A DNA stretch of 64,000 nt, from positions 1 to 64,000 of the forward strand of contig CANNZV010002470.1 in NCBI GenBank assembly GCA_947561585.1, written 5' to 3'. Under the pieces are notes generated by a model. It was not told where the DNA came from. It searched no databases and was given only the letters and a program-made list of their open reading frames with translations. A program made the position numbers and the translations under genes. Numbering within the stretch: position 1 is the first letter of the stretch; the number at the start of each line of letters is the position of its first letter. Positions 10,808 to 22,918 of this stretch are shown here, in pieces. This DNA is from Caprella mutica. Its lineage: Eukaryota > Arthropoda > Malacostraca > Amphipoda > Caprellidae.

Positions 10808-11258
10808 TTTAAAATTTTCTACCTAATTTTCCCAATTTTCTACCTTTTTTCAATTTTCTAACTAATTTTCCCAATCTTCTACCTAATTTTATCAATTTTC
10901 TATCTAATTTTATCAATTTTCTATCTAATTTTCCCAATTTTCTACTTAATTTTCCCAATCTTCTACCTAATTTTATCAATTTTCTATCTAATTTTATCAA
11001 TTTTCTATCTAATTTTCCCAATTTTCTACCTTTTTTCAATTTTCTACCTAATTTTCCCAAACTTCTACCAAATTTTATCAATTTTCTACCTTTTTTTCAA
11101 TTTTCTACCTAATTTTCCCAAACTTCTACCAAATTTTATCAATTTTCTACCTTTTTTTCAATTTTCTACCTGATTTTATCAATTTTCTACCTAATTTTTC
11201 GAATTTTTTGACAATTTTTTCTTATCAATTTCCGACCTAATTTTTTTTCAATTTTCTA
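10808..11258. repeat. Degenerate minisatellite, 21-bp unit, about 21 copies, gene A intron 2
   Basis: Unit core CAATTTTCTACCTAATTTTC with frequent indels and substitutions, so older than most arrays here. On the transcribed strand each unit contains TTAGGTAGAAAA, a weak 5' splice-site-like string. It fills most of the 775-nt intron between exons 2 and 3. Confidence 0.93.
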
Positions 11259-11275
11259 CCTATATTTCTTAAATT

Positions 11276-11298
11276 CAATTGTTTCTAAGAAACAATTG
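11276..11298. other. Perfect short palindrome near the exon 2 donor
   Basis: CAATTGTTTCT, one central base, then AGAAACAATTG. It could form an RNA hairpin 26 nt inside intron 2. It may be chance or a remnant of a small inverted-repeat element. Confidence 0.8.
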
Positions 11299-11323
11299 CA
11301 ATTCAGTCTGTAGGACACCGTAC

Positions 11324-11470
11324 CTGCAAAGCCGATATCTTTGCTGGTTAAAACTTCAAGCAGTTGCACACACTGCGCGATGTCGCTGTTACCGCAGTCT
11401 CCTGCGGGGACGTTGCCGTTGAAACTCGTAGGTTGGGGGGAATCAGCGAAAATTTGGCCCTGGGAGATAC
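11324..11470 (-). CDS. Gene A exon 2: start of the cysteine-rich secreted domain
   Basis: The exon follows a textbook 3' splice site (CTCTTTTTTTCCCC then AAATCAG, 11493-11471) and ends at GCAG followed by GTACGG. It encodes 49 codons, from ISQGQIFADSPQ through a Gly/Asn-rich stretch to DCGNSDIAQCVQLLEVL and DIGFA. Two cysteines begin the disulfide-rich domain. Phase is 1 at both ends, so it is a symmetrical exon. A perfect 11-bp-arm palindrome (11276-11298) lies 26 nt into the downstream intron. Confidence 0.82.
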
Positions 11471-11629
11471 CTGATTTGGGGAAAAAAAGAGGGTAAATTG
11501 ACAAGGTTGAGAAAAAATTAAATACAAATTGATAACATTAAAAATTGTAAGATAAATCATCAAATAAAAAAATCATAAATCATTTCATAATAATAATTAA
11601 TTTTAAAAGTTCATCAAATGAAATAGATA

Positions 11630-12635
11630 CAGTATGGGCCACAAAAATGTTTCCGCTTTTTCAAACAATTATAAATCGTTAGTCAATGGACAAAAAAACT
11701 GTATCTTGGTCTCTTTTTCTCCGCCTTTTATTGTACTATTAACAGGTAAAAACATTTTTGAACTGATGGACCTAATTTAAGAACAGGTAAGCAAAGAGTG
11801 AGGGTGATTATTTTTGTCATTGCGCGAAAGTCATTCTTAGAGCTACCTCTGTGATTTTACTTACTAAAAGGCAGTGAATAAAAGAAATAAAATTATAATG
11901 GTAGACATTTTAATACAGGGTGTATACACTTCTTCCTTGGTAAATATTTTGAAATTGAACAACTTCATTGACATTTTGATCTCATTGAAGTTTTCACTCT
12001 GAATATTCGTTCTTCGCTTGTTCACTGCATGGTAAAGGTCCGCTTCACACTTGCATTTTTAACACCGCGGAGAAAAGCTCTTATTAAAATGTTTTTGCTT
12101 TTCCTTTTTTTTATCGCTGAGGGAAAGAAATATTAAATTTTTACTTCAGCGATAAAAAAACGCGTGTGTGAACACATTTCAAGAAGAGCTTTTTTCCGCG
12201 CTGTTAAAAATGCAAGTGTGGAGCGGGCCTTAACCATGCAATGAACAAGCGAAGAACGAATATTCAGAGTGAAAACTTCAATGAGATCAAAATGTCACTG
12301 AAGTTGTTCTATTTCCAAATATTTACCAAAGAAGAAGTGTAAACACCCTGTATTATATTGTCTACCTCTGTATTTTTTTCTTTTATTCACTGCCTTTTAG
12401 TAAGTAAAATCACAGAGTTAGCTCTAAGAATAACCTTCGCGCAATGACAAAAATAATCACCCTCACTCTTTGCTTACCTGTTCAGAAACTATGTCCATCA
12501 GTTCAAAATGGTTTTTTACCTGTTAGTAGTACAATAAGAGGCGGAGAAAAAGAGACCAAGATACAATTTTTTAATTCATTGGCTAACAATTTTTAAGTAT
12601 TTGAAAAAGCGGAAACATTTTTGTGGCCCATACTG
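11630..12635. mobile_element. Long near-perfect palindrome, Tc1/mariner-like foldback MITE with a nested second MITE
   Basis: The two halves, each about 480 bp, are near-exact reverse complements. Ends read CAGTATGGGCCACAAAAATG and the complement. A second inverted repeat in the centre (about 12045-12235, ends GGTCCGCTTCACACTTGC / complement) looks like an element inside the element. No transposase frame. The flanks suggest TA at the left end; the right end is imprecise. It lies in intron 1 of gene A. Confidence 0.9.
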
Positions 12636-12639
12636 TGTA

Positions 12640-13355
12640 CATAAAATAGATTAATCATATTTTTTATGGTGTTAAAATATAACTCATTTATTTAAAATTT
12701 ATGACATCGATATATAGTTTACATTTTAAATATAGTAAGTTACATACATACATTTATAAAATCCTATGATAAAGAATGTATGATACATATACATTAGTAG
12801 AAAAAAAAAGACTGATGCTATTTATACTGAAACATAATTTATACTATATTTTTTATTTAGTTTGTTTTGAAGAAGTACATCCGTCATTATTTGTACTTAG
12901 TACTCAAATTTCATGTCTCCAAAAACAAATTCAACTAAAATTAATTTTGTAGATATTCAATAAATGGTCTGTTACACGATCAAAAATTTGTCAGATTTTA
13001 AAATAATAGAAAATTAGAAAACTGTGATTTGAGGTATCATGGATACCAATTAAAATTAAGTTAAATAATAATTAATATATTTTTTATAAATGATCGAAAT
13101 TGTGGAACCATTCAATTTCTTGGAACCAACCCTCACAACATTTTAAATAATGATCTTGTAATAATTGATTTCTCTCATTTTACTAAAAACATATCAACAA
13201 AAGCTACTTTAAAATAACCGTATAAATAGTCTCATTAATATATGCCAGCAATAACTCCTCGTATTTAATTAAATACAAATCCTTATTAATAGAGTAAGAA
13301 AATAGGAAGAGAATTAGCTGGAGGCGGTGGAAACTAAGCACTTAATGCAGTGCAC
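12640..13355. other. Intron 1 DNA without gene
   Basis: AT-rich. A short GGTATCATGGATACC-type palindrome at about 13032 recurs at 14118, 20683, 33330 and 44502, usually within MITE-like surroundings. Confidence 0.5.
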
Positions 13356-13356
13356 T

Positions 13357-13562
13357 CCGGTACATGGTGCACTGGGGGTACATGGTGCAATCGGGGTACA
13401 TGGTGCACTGGGGGTACATGGTGCACTTCGGTACATGGTGCACCCAGGTTACATGATGCACTCGGGGAACATGATACAGGTACATTGTGAATGTAGGGGT
13501 ACATGGTGCACTCGGGGTACATGGTGTAGGTAAATGGTGCACTTGGGGTACATGGTGCATGT
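13357..13562. repeat. Minisatellite, 18-bp unit, about 11 copies
   Basis: Unit GTACATGGTGCACTGGGG, with GTGCAC palindromes and moderate divergence. GC-richer than its surroundings. Short open frames on both strands are by-products of the 18-bp period. Confidence 0.95.
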
Positions 13563-13918
13563 GAAGCTACTCTCTCAATGTACCTGTACAATATACCTAC
13601 AGGTAAATTGTACAGGTTAATACATTGTAAATCTATTCGAGAGAAATTGCCTGTAGCTATGAGAAATAGATATGAGCAAAGATATGAGAATTATTATCAT
13701 TATGAGAGGTAACTATTCCTCTCATAAATAATAATTGTGTTGTGTCTGGCTCTATACCTAGGGTATGATTGTTGTGTATCATTTCACCTGTAACTTCATC
13801 AGTACTTTATTTACGTTCAATTTAGTTTTAAATGTAAGAGCATAGTTATATGTCTTTAAATTGTCTTCTTGGTAGTTTTATTAATTGATAAACAACAGTT
13901 TATTAAAAGGTGATAAAT

Positions 13919-14092
13919 AGGGTTGTGATAATATGCTTTTAGAATTATAGATCCTGAAAAAGTCACACATAGAGATAATTAAAGAGTATTGAATGGTTCT
14001 ACACCAGCGGTATATAGTATTCGATACCATTTCATTTCGTCTATGATATTCTTAAGATCTATGATTTTAAACGCATATTGTCACAACCCTAA
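13919..14092. mobile_element. MITE of the GGGTTGTGACA family, copy 1
   Basis: Ends TAGGGTTGTGATAATATGC and the complement of TTAGGGTTGTGACAATATGC; internal phrase CACCAGCGGTATATAGTATT. TA at both ends fits a Tc1/mariner-type target duplication. No coding capacity. Confidence 0.88.
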
Positions 14093-14150
14093 TAATTAGT
14101 ACTAGTCAAATGCCTGCAGGTATCATGGATACCAATAAAAAAATTAACAA

Positions 14151-14265
14151 TTTTACCGTTTTCTCTTATATGATTATAAGATCTTGTGGAAAAAGTAGGA
14201 GGAGCTTAGCAAAAAGTCTGGTGAAAAGACTTAAAAAACCCTACGTGTGTACGGCCCTTTACGAT
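14151..14265. mobile_element. Fragment of the GGGCCGTACACAC MITE family
   Basis: Shares CTTGTGGAAAAAGTAGGAGG, AGCAAAAAGTCTGGTG and the CGTGTGTACGGCCCTTTA end with 44580-44666 and 40255-40335. Only the right half is present. Confidence 0.75.
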
Positions 14266-14482
14266 CTCACCTATCGAAGCTTTGCCTGTACTAATGAGAT
14301 GAGAGAGTACAGGTGCACTAATGGGACAGGTGAGATCAGACACTCATTAGTACTGATTGCTGCCGTCAGGTGAGGTGATGGCGCTGCAGTCGGGGGAATA
14401 TCCACGGATTAAGCACACCTGATTTGAAGGATGAGTTACGGCTCATCCTTCCTATGGCTGTTATAACCGTATGGTGAGTTAC

Positions 14483-14608
14483 GGGCATGTCACACGAGCG
14501 TTTTTGAATCTGAGGAAACTATTGTTAAACCTATTTTATATGTATCCATGTTACGCGACGCTTTGGGGGCGTTCAAAACGCTTCAAAAACACTCGTGTGA
14601 CATGGGCC
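14483..14608. mobile_element. Small MITE, ends GGGCATGTCACACGAGCG
   Basis: About 26-bp imperfect inverted ends (GGCATGTCACACGAGCGTTT / complement of AAACACTCGTGTGACATGGG) enclose about 75 bp. No coding capacity. Confidence 0.8.
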
Positions 14609-14892
14609 TAAACTTAAACAGCATCTAATGTCAGTTTTCTAAATTCTTAGTATATCTAGCCGATAATTATTATCATTTGTATAGGTTGCCTTAGAAGTCT
14701 ATTTGAGTTTCAGGGGCCTCGAATACTTTAGTATATTTATATTTTGTTCTGTATACTCCTTTAATTGTGTATAAACTTTATTGTAATATTGAATTAATTG
14801 ATTCTTTGTTTACTATTGAGGTTAGTAATTCACTGAGTGATGTTATGCATGTTTCAACATCTGGTTTAATAATTGTGTTCATTTCGATAATT

Positions 14893-15150
14893 AAAACAGA
14901 AGGACTAATCGCTAACGTCAAAAAGAAAGAAATACAAGAGATTTCGAAAAGGTAGTCAAACTGAAAATTTACCTCATGAACAAAATCATCTACTGCCAGT
15001 CGGTGACAAAGCTCATGTATGCCAAAAAGCTACTCAGTGAGTGTAGTCACTCACAAAGGAGTGTAACGAAAAGAGACACAAACACCGGTGGCTGCACTCA
15101 AGGATAGAAGAGGAAAATGAAGAGGTGGTAGTAAAAAAAGCCTACCGAGT
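14893..15150. mobile_element. Dispersed SINE-like repeat (CTGACGTCAAAA family), diverged copy
   Basis: Shares TCGCT(A/G)ACGTCAAAAAG, CAGTCGGTGACAA, GCTCATG...AAGCTACTC, GGACACAAGCAC-type and GGATAGAAGAGGAAAATGAA blocks with 34981-35530, 40612-40800, 54575-54950 and 60223-60375. No ORF of its own, so non-autonomous; class not determined. Confidence 0.75.
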
Positions 15151-15151
15151 T

Positions 15152-17836
15152 ATCGACCGGATCAAAATTATCGAATAACAACATTAAAATCGTAATCTTA
15201 AATTATAGCATTTGTAAATAGGTATAAGTTTTTCATCTTTTTCTCATATGATCAATAATATGTAACGATTATATAACTCGCAATTTTTCCTAGTTTCTAT
15301 ATCCCTAGAATACGGTTATTTCTAATGTGTCTTGTTTTAATAGCTGTTCTAACTTATACTTTCATCATTCACTAAACTTTCTTCCGCGCAATTCCGAACT
15401 ACAGACAAGCCACCTCTCAGTCGCCTCATTTTTCCCACTCTTTCTTGCATTCTCCCCTCTAATCTCCCACTAATTACCCACCACATTTTGCCGTGACTTT
15501 TGCCCCGGATTTTCTCTTTGGGATCGTCTTTGCCAGAAGTGGAGTTTTACTCGGTTTTTCTTGGTCGCGACGACTTGGAAGTCGGCGGTGCAACCTGTTC
15601 CCGCCCACTCTCGCGCACCCGAGCCACGCTATAGCTTCCCCGGACCGACCTACCGCGGACGTGAGGGGAATATTCTCTAAATTGCAATGAAATGAAGCTT
15701 GCGAAAAGGATATTGGCTTTACATCATTGAATGCACGGCTATTAGTAAAGTTGACAGGGGATGCGGGTGAAATATAGATAGTAAATTTCACAGAAAAAGC
15801 TCGCTCCTACCTGCAATGATTATATAATTTACAACCAGAGTATTTAGGTAGGGTTATTTCATTTAATTTCGGAATATTTCTATTTTAGGATATTTAGTTT
15901 TAGGGATTTTTACAATTAGGGATAATTATTTTGGAATATTAAGATCTAGAAAATTTTGTTTAATTAAAATTATTTATTCTAGAATAAGTTCTATAACATT
16001 TGTTAGATAAGGCAATATAATTTAAATAATCATTTATTGCAATCACTTTACAAATAACATACTAATTATACATAAATATATGATGCTAAGGAAACTCTAG
16101 ACAGTCTACTAATGCTATTCATTTTACAGTCCATTGCAATTGTCAAACGCAAGAAAAAAGCAATAACGAAATGTTCTTTAGGAACTCCAGGGGAATTAAT
16201 TCAAAGGTTTGAGCAATATTTCGAAAGATATGTCCATTAAATCTCTCAGGCCACGCCCTCTTTCCACTTCTCTGGAGATTCACCTTCTGGGAATATTATT
16301 TGGGGGATTTTCTCCCACTGGCTCAGGTGAACGAGTAAGACCAACCTAAGGGAGGCTTCAGTCGCACCAAATCAATTGGCAGATTGAAACCGTTCGAATG
16401 TTGAAATTTGGTTGAAAGACAGACCTAGCAGGAAAATTTCTGATCGGAAAAATTGCTACTGTTGCCGGTTACGTTAAAAAATGATTGTATTTCTATCGTA
16501 AAATATGAAACTGTACTAAGCCCAAAATGAACGTGTTCGAATATTGAAATTTGGTTGAAAGCCTGAACTGTACCTAGCTGAAAAATTTTATATGGGTTAT
16601 AATATTGATCTTATTTTAATCGTAAAATATAGTAAATCCAGATATCATCATCGGGATCTTTTGTCGGGTTATATTTGATAAATTCTAACATCGGAAAATG
16701 TGCAAATATTTCATTCATATTCACTACTCAAAGCAAAATTGACTATTTCAAGTAAATTCACCGATTCGTGCATCTAGTAACTGAAGTGGGGCGTGGATGC
16801 GACGTTGGCCCCCAAGCGGGTCTCAAGTTTCGTTCGGGTCAGGGCCTAACGCTTATATTGATTTGCTGTCATGACCAATCTAAACCAGAGACACTATTTC
16901 TATTACTCCAATTCATAACTTCTACGAGATAAAAAAAAATACCTAGGCTACCTACCTACCTACTTCAGACGGTAGGAAGTCTACTTCTAGTTTGCTCAGC
17001 CGTAGGCAGGGGAAGTAGGTAAGGTTGACTTAATTCAGGAAAAAAAAACGAATTGTAGTAAAGCTATAATAACTTGGATGTCTATGGGTTAGGAATTATA
17101 AGATAGGTATTTGTAACAAGCAACCCAGCTTAAAAAGAATGATTTATAATAAGTCAAATGTTCGCAACTAGATGGCGTTCGCATCTATGAAAGTTTACGA
17201 ATGTTCTACTGTTCGCATTGCATACTCTCTCGTGTTTTCATAATTGATTAATTATTTATTTCAGATAAGGATTACTAAATTGAAGACTCTAACAGTACTC
17301 GGAAACTGGAAACCAAAGTTAAATATTGATTTAGTAAAGTCCACATGTGTCCCATTGTTGTCCTAATTGTCCTATCTTCATACCTACCAATCACTCTCAA
17401 CATCTAATGATGAAGTTCCTGCAAAATCCTTTTCGAATGTTGACATGAAACTTCACAGGTATATTTCAGCTAACTTTGCACGATGTTTATGATGCCACCA
17501 TTAACTTGTAATTGGCCAGAATTTCTAAGATAATTTTACCGCGGATTTTACCAGGAGATATGAACATTGCTTGTGACTTTAATTATATGGTACATTATTA
17601 ACAGGCACAGTAGACGATTTGGTTTTTGATTTGATATTTTCCCAATTATTCATCTTCAAATTCTGCATAGCTACTTTAATGCCTATATTGTCTTTGTTTA
17701 CTATTACAATTGAAAACCATTATTTTTTATAAATTATTAAAATATAGAGTGTATCTCTAATAATAGATACAAAATAATAATTTGTTACAAGGATGAATCG
17801 ATAAATAAATCCCGCTAAGCGTTATCCAAAGATATT
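15152..17836. other. Intron 1 DNA with a GC-richer island, no recognised gene
   Basis: 15400-15680 and 16240-16860 are richer in GC and have short open frames on both strands, but no recognisable protein, no exon with both splice sites and no repeat. The weak TATCGTAAAATATC-family remnant is at 16610-16700. I could not assign a function. Confidence 0.4.
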
Positions 17837-18297
17837 CTCAATATCTAATATCCTACGATTTTTCCCATATCTAATATCCCAAGATATCCCTTATATCAAA
17901 TATCCAAAGATATGTTCCATATCTAATATACACAGAAATTTCTCACATATCTATTATCCAAATATATTCCCCATATCTAATATCCAAAGATATTCCCCAT
18001 ATCTAATATCCAAATATATTCCCCATATCTAATATCCAAATATATCCCCCATATCTATTATCCAAATATATTCCCCATATCTAATATCCAAAGATATCCC
18101 CCATATCTAATATCCAAAGATATTCCCCATATCTAATATCCAAAGATATTCCCCATATCTAATATCCAAATATATCCCCCATATCTAATATCCAAAGATA
18201 TTCCCCATATCTAATATCCAAATATATTCCCCATATCTATTATCCAAATATACCTCCATATCTAATATCCAAACACACCTCCATATCTAATATCCAA
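17837..18297. repeat. Minisatellite, 26-bp unit, about 18 copies
   Basis: Unit core CCATATCTAATATCCAAAGA, with subunits of two types (AAAGATATT and AAATATATT). Copies degrade toward the left end. Confidence 0.96.
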
Positions 18298-18554
18298 GTC
18301 GGTTTATAGGTACCAAGAGAGCTGTAGTGCAGCTATCAGAGAGAACTGTTGTAAATAGTAACGACATGACTATGATATTAAAGAACACTACCAATACTGG
18401 TATTAAATGGTATTGACTGTGAACAGTGCTGTGTGTGGTTTGAATGTTACTGCAATGCTATTAATAGAAAAGATATATTTTATAACATAATGTGAAAAAA
18501 TATAAATAACAGTATAATATGACATAAAGTGATGTATCTTGTTATACATAAGAG

Positions 18555-19868
18555 ATGTAGTGTAGCGAGACACACTCTATGTAGTGTAGCGAGACACACT
18601 CTATGTAGTGTAGAGATACTTTCTATGTAGTGTAGAGACATACTCTATGTAGTGTAGAGATACTTTCTATATGTAGTGTAGAGATACTTTCTATGTAGTG
18701 TAGAGACACTTTCTATGTAGTGTAGAGACACTTTCTATGTAGTGTAGAGACACACTCTATGTAGTGTAGAGATACTTTCTATGTAGTGTAGAGATACTTT
18801 CTATGTAGTGTAGAGACACACTCTATGTAGTGTAGAGATACTTTCTATGTAGTGTAGCAAGATACAATCTATGTAGTGTAGCAGTGTAGCAAGATACAAT
18901 CTATGTAGTGTAGCAAGATACAATCTATGTAGTATAGCAAGATACACTCTATGTAGTGTAGCAAGATACACTCTATGTAGTGTAGCAAGATACAATCTAT
19001 GTAGTGTAGCAAGATACAATCTATGTAGTGTAGCAAGATACAATCTATGTAGTATAGCAAGATACACTCTATGTAGTGTAGCAAGACCACTCTATGTAGT
19101 GTAGAGATACTTTCTATGTAGTGTAGCAAGATACAATCTATGTAGTGTAGCAGTGTAGCAAGATACAATCTATGTAGTGTAGCAAGATACAATCTATGTA
19201 GTATAGCAAGATACACTCTATGTAGTGTAGCAAGATACACTCTATGTAGTATAGCAAGATACACTCTATGTAGTGTAGCAAGATACACTCTATGTAGTGT
19301 AGCAAGATACACTCTATGTAGTATAGCAAGATACACTCTATGTAGTATAGCAAGATACACTCTATGTAGTGTAGCAAGATACACTCTATGTAGTGTAGCA
19401 AGATACACTCTATGTAGTGTAGCAAGATACACTCTATGTAGTATAGCAAGATACACTCTATGTAGTGTAGCAAGATACACTCTATGTAGTGTAGCAAGAT
19501 ACACTCTATGTAGTATAGCAAGATACACTCTATGTAGTGTAGCAAGATACACTCTATGTAGTGTAGCAAGATACACTCTATGTAGTATAGCGAGACACAC
19601 TCTATGTAGTGTAGCAAGATACACTCTATGTAGTATAGCAAGATACACTCTATGTAGTGTAGCAAGATACACTCTATGTAGTGTAGCAAGATACACTCTA
19701 TGTAGTATAGCAAGATACACTCTATGTAGTGTAGCAAGATACACTCTATGTAGTGTAGCAAGATACACTCTATGTAGTATAGCGAGACACACTCTATGTA
19801 GTGTAGCAAGATACACTCTATGTAGTATAGCAAGATACACTCTATGTAGTGTAGCAAGATACACTATA
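18555..19868. repeat. Minisatellite, 22-24-bp unit, about 56 copies, with higher-order structure
   Basis: Core TATGTAGTGTAGCAAGATAC. The left third uses a 22-bp form with AGAGATACTTTC, the right part a 24-bp form. GTGTAGC and GTATAGC variants alternate in patterned blocks. A distinctive junction GTGTAGCAGTGTAGCAAG occurs twice about 269 bp apart (18876 and 19145), showing block duplication. Long open frames here are artefacts. Confidence 0.97.
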
Positions 19869-20394
19869 TGTTCTGTCTCTTTAATTAATCCCTATGCCTC
19901 AATACAAACTGCAATCGAGGTGAATTTCATTCCACTGTATTGCCTTAATATATTACAGTTATTGATGTGGGGAATGAATATTAAACAAATTACAATAGTT
20001 AGTGCAATAACTATTCACTAGTTAATGCAATAACTATTCAATAGTTAGTGCAATAACTATTTTATTCTTTAATTTCAGTAACATGATATCTCAAAAATGT
20101 TTATTTTATTATTTATTAGAAATTTTTAGTTAATCGAATTTGTTGTTCGGTATAGATTTTTTTTGTAATTGAAATAAATCATATATTGAATGATAAAGCA
20201 TTTTTCTTCACCGTTTGTCAATTAGTGATAGAATGTTAAATTTAAATACATTTGAAGATTCGATGAGCCACAAAATACTCCATTTTTCACTACTTAGATC
20301 CAGTAAACTCAATGTCCATAAAAATGATATATAGGATACCATTTTTCACTGCACGCGTACACTAGTTATGCACAAAGTGGCCAATCACATTGCT
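19869..20394. other. Intron 1 DNA; three copies of a short repeat at 19996-20061
   Basis: AGTTAGTGCAATAACTATTC-type unit occurs three times, an incipient array. Otherwise nothing recognised. Confidence 0.6.
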
Positions 20395-20508
20395 TGAACA
20401 CTCACAGTACTCGTAACATGGGTGTTAACACAGGTCACAAACCAATCTGACCTTTGAATTTCTGGCCTATGTTAAAACCAACTATCCGAGTACTGCGAGT
20501 GTCAGAAA
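20395..20508. mobile_element. Small MITE, ends GAACACTCACAGTACTCG
   Basis: Imperfect inverted ends of about 40 bp (ACTCACAGTACTCG...TGTTAACACAGG and complement) surround a short centre. Related sequences at 2596-2705 and 55382-55495. Confidence 0.7.
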
Positions 20509-20602
20509 ATTATAACGTTCTCTCAATTAAATATCATATATTGCTATTAGACAAAAGTTATATATTTACAATATAACCCATAAAGTTATATTTAAAAGAT
20601 CT

Positions 20603-20812
20603 AGGGTAAGTTCTTAATTATCGGTCAGTACCCCATTTTCGGACCCGTAAGAAAAAACAATATATTTATTTCATAGTTGGTATCCATGATACCTGCAGGT
20701 ATCGTGGATAACAACTAAAATAAATAATAAAATAATTATTATCATATCGTTTTTTCTTATATGTCCGAAGATGGGGAACTGACCGATAATTAAGAACTTA
20801 CCTTGCCTACGT
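20603..20812. mobile_element. MITE of the GGGTAAGTT-ATTATCGGTCAGT family, copy 1
   Basis: Left end GGGTAAGTTCTTAATTATCG and matching right end; CTTCGG(T/A)CATATAAGAAAA subterminal pairing; a GGTATCCATGATACC palindrome in the loop. TA-flanked. No coding capacity. Confidence 0.85.
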
Positions 20813-21018
20813 TATAGAAATATTCACTTCATGTAAAATCTAGCCACAGCGACTAAGTCCTTTGTACCTCACCCTCTGTCTACCCTCATGTAGGACACAT
20901 AACTTCATTGCAGTGAAGTACTTTGAAAACTTTGTAGTGACTGTGGACGTGATTCGCTTTCTTTGATATTTACTATTATTGGGATAAGGTGTGAATTAAC
21001 AGATGTGAGATGGAATTT

Positions 21019-21545
21019 AAATAGCTTGTTATTATTAAATAGCTTGTTACTAGTAAATAGCTTGTTATTATTAAATAGCTTGTTACTAGTAAATAGCTTG
21101 TTATTATTAAATAGCTTGTTACTAGTAAATAGCTTGTTATTATTAAATAGCTTGTTATTATTAAATAGCTTGTTATTATTAAATAGCTTGTTACTATTAA
21201 ATAGCTTGTTACTTTTAAATAGCTTGTTATTATTAAATAGCTTGTTATTATTAAATAGCTTGTTACTATTAAATAGCTTGTTATTATTAAATAGCTTGTT
21301 ACTATTAAATCGCTTGTTATTATTAAATAGCTTGTTATTATTAAATAGCTTGTTATTATTAAATAGCTTGTTACTATTAAATAGCTTGTTATTATTAAAT
21401 AGCTTGTTACTATTAAATAGCTTGTTATTATTAAATAGCTTGTTATTATTAAATAGCTTGTTATTATTAAATAGCTTGTTACTATTAAATAGCCTGTTAT
21501 TATTAAATAGCTTGTTACTATTAAATAGCTTGTTACTATTATTGA
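21019..21545. repeat. Minisatellite, 18-bp unit, about 29 copies
   Basis: Unit AAATAGCTTGTTATTATT; the 14th base region alternates TTATTATT, TTACTATT and TTACTAGT. In-frame with period 18, hence the spurious long open frames. Confidence 0.97.
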
Positions 21546-21989
21546 GATAAGAGTATGAATTAACAGTTGTAATTTAAATATCTTGTTAATGCTATCAAAA
21601 TATGACAATTAATTATATCATAATTTTGGAGAGGAAAACATAAGGTATGAAATTATATAATTGCTTTATAAATCCAGTGAGTACATTTTAATATTTTAAT
21701 GCGTTTATAACAATAAAAAAACAATTATCTAATTCGTATGAGGTAACTGTTCCTTTACCCTAACCAGATAAAAGAAAGAATGTTATGAGTCTATTCTCTA
21801 TATTCATTATTTATCATTTAATTAGTTTGTTCACTCTATTCCTAATCTAGCAGTTATTAAATAGTACATATAAAGAAATGTTAGAATACTAAGGTTGAAA
21901 CGTGTTAATTTTATTTGGTGGATGAGTGAAATAAATAATGAAAAAAATAATATATAAATTTTTTTTATCATTATATTGCATATACTAAA

Positions 21990-22918
21990 ACCAATTTACA
22001 ACTATTGGTGGTTGTTTTAACTCTTCACTGTGCACTTTATTAACAACTATTGGTGGTTGTTTTAACTCTCCACTGTGCACTTTATTTACAACTATTGGTG
22101 GTTGTTTTAACTCTTCACTGTGCACTTTATTAACAACTATTGGTGGTTGTTTTAACTCTTCACTGTGCACTTTATTTACAACTATTGGTGGTTGTTTTAA
22201 CTCTTCACTGTGCACTTTATTAACAACTATTGGTGGTTGTTTTAACTCTTCACTGTGCACTTTATTTACAACTATTGGTGGTTGTTTTAACTCTTCACTG
22301 TGCACTTTATTTACAACTATTGGTGGTTGTTTTAACTCTTCACTGTGCACTTTATTTACAACTATTGGTGGTTGTTTTAACTCTTCACTGTGCACTTTAT
22401 TTACAACTATTGGTGGTTGTTTTAACTCTTCACTGTGCACTTTATTTACAACTATTGGTGGTTGTTTTAACTCTTCACTGTGCACTTTATTTACAACTAT
22501 TGGTGGTTGTTTTAACTCTTCACTGTGCACTTTATTTACAACTATTGGTGGTTGTTTTAACTCTTTACTGTGCACTTTATTAACAACTATTGGTGGTTGT
22601 TTTAACTCTTCACTGTGCACTTTATTTACAACTATTGGTGGTTGTTTTAACTCTTCACTGTGCACTTTATTTACAACTATTGGTGGTTGTTTTAACTCTT
22701 CACTGTGCACTTTATTCACAACTATTGGTGGTTGTTTTAACTCTTCACTGTGCACTTTATTCACAACTATTGGTGGTTGTTTTAACTCTTCACTGTGCAC
22801 TTTATTTACAACTATTGGTGGTTGTTTTAACTCTTCACTGTGCACTTTATTTACAACTATTGGTGGTTGTTTTAACTCTTCACTGTGCACTTTATTTACA
22901 ACCACTGATGGTTGTTTT
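21990..22918. repeat. Minisatellite, 45-bp unit, about 20.6 copies, very homogeneous
   Basis: Core ACAACTATTGGTGGTTGTTT then AACTCTTCACTGTGCAC. Each unit has ACAAC...GTTGT arms. Copies differ mainly at one position (ATTAACA/ATTTACA/ATTCACA). Both strands are open because 45 is divisible by 3; the minus strand would repeat a 15-residue unit. No splice sites or start context support translation. Confidence 0.97.

Noticed and set aside
15474..15791. Possible gene in a GC-richer island, frames on both strands
   Set aside because: Neither translation looks like a known domain and no matching splice sites define an exon.
16390..16540. tRNA B-box-like GTTCGAAT
   Set aside because: No matching A box, acceptor stem or cloverleaf around either occurrence.
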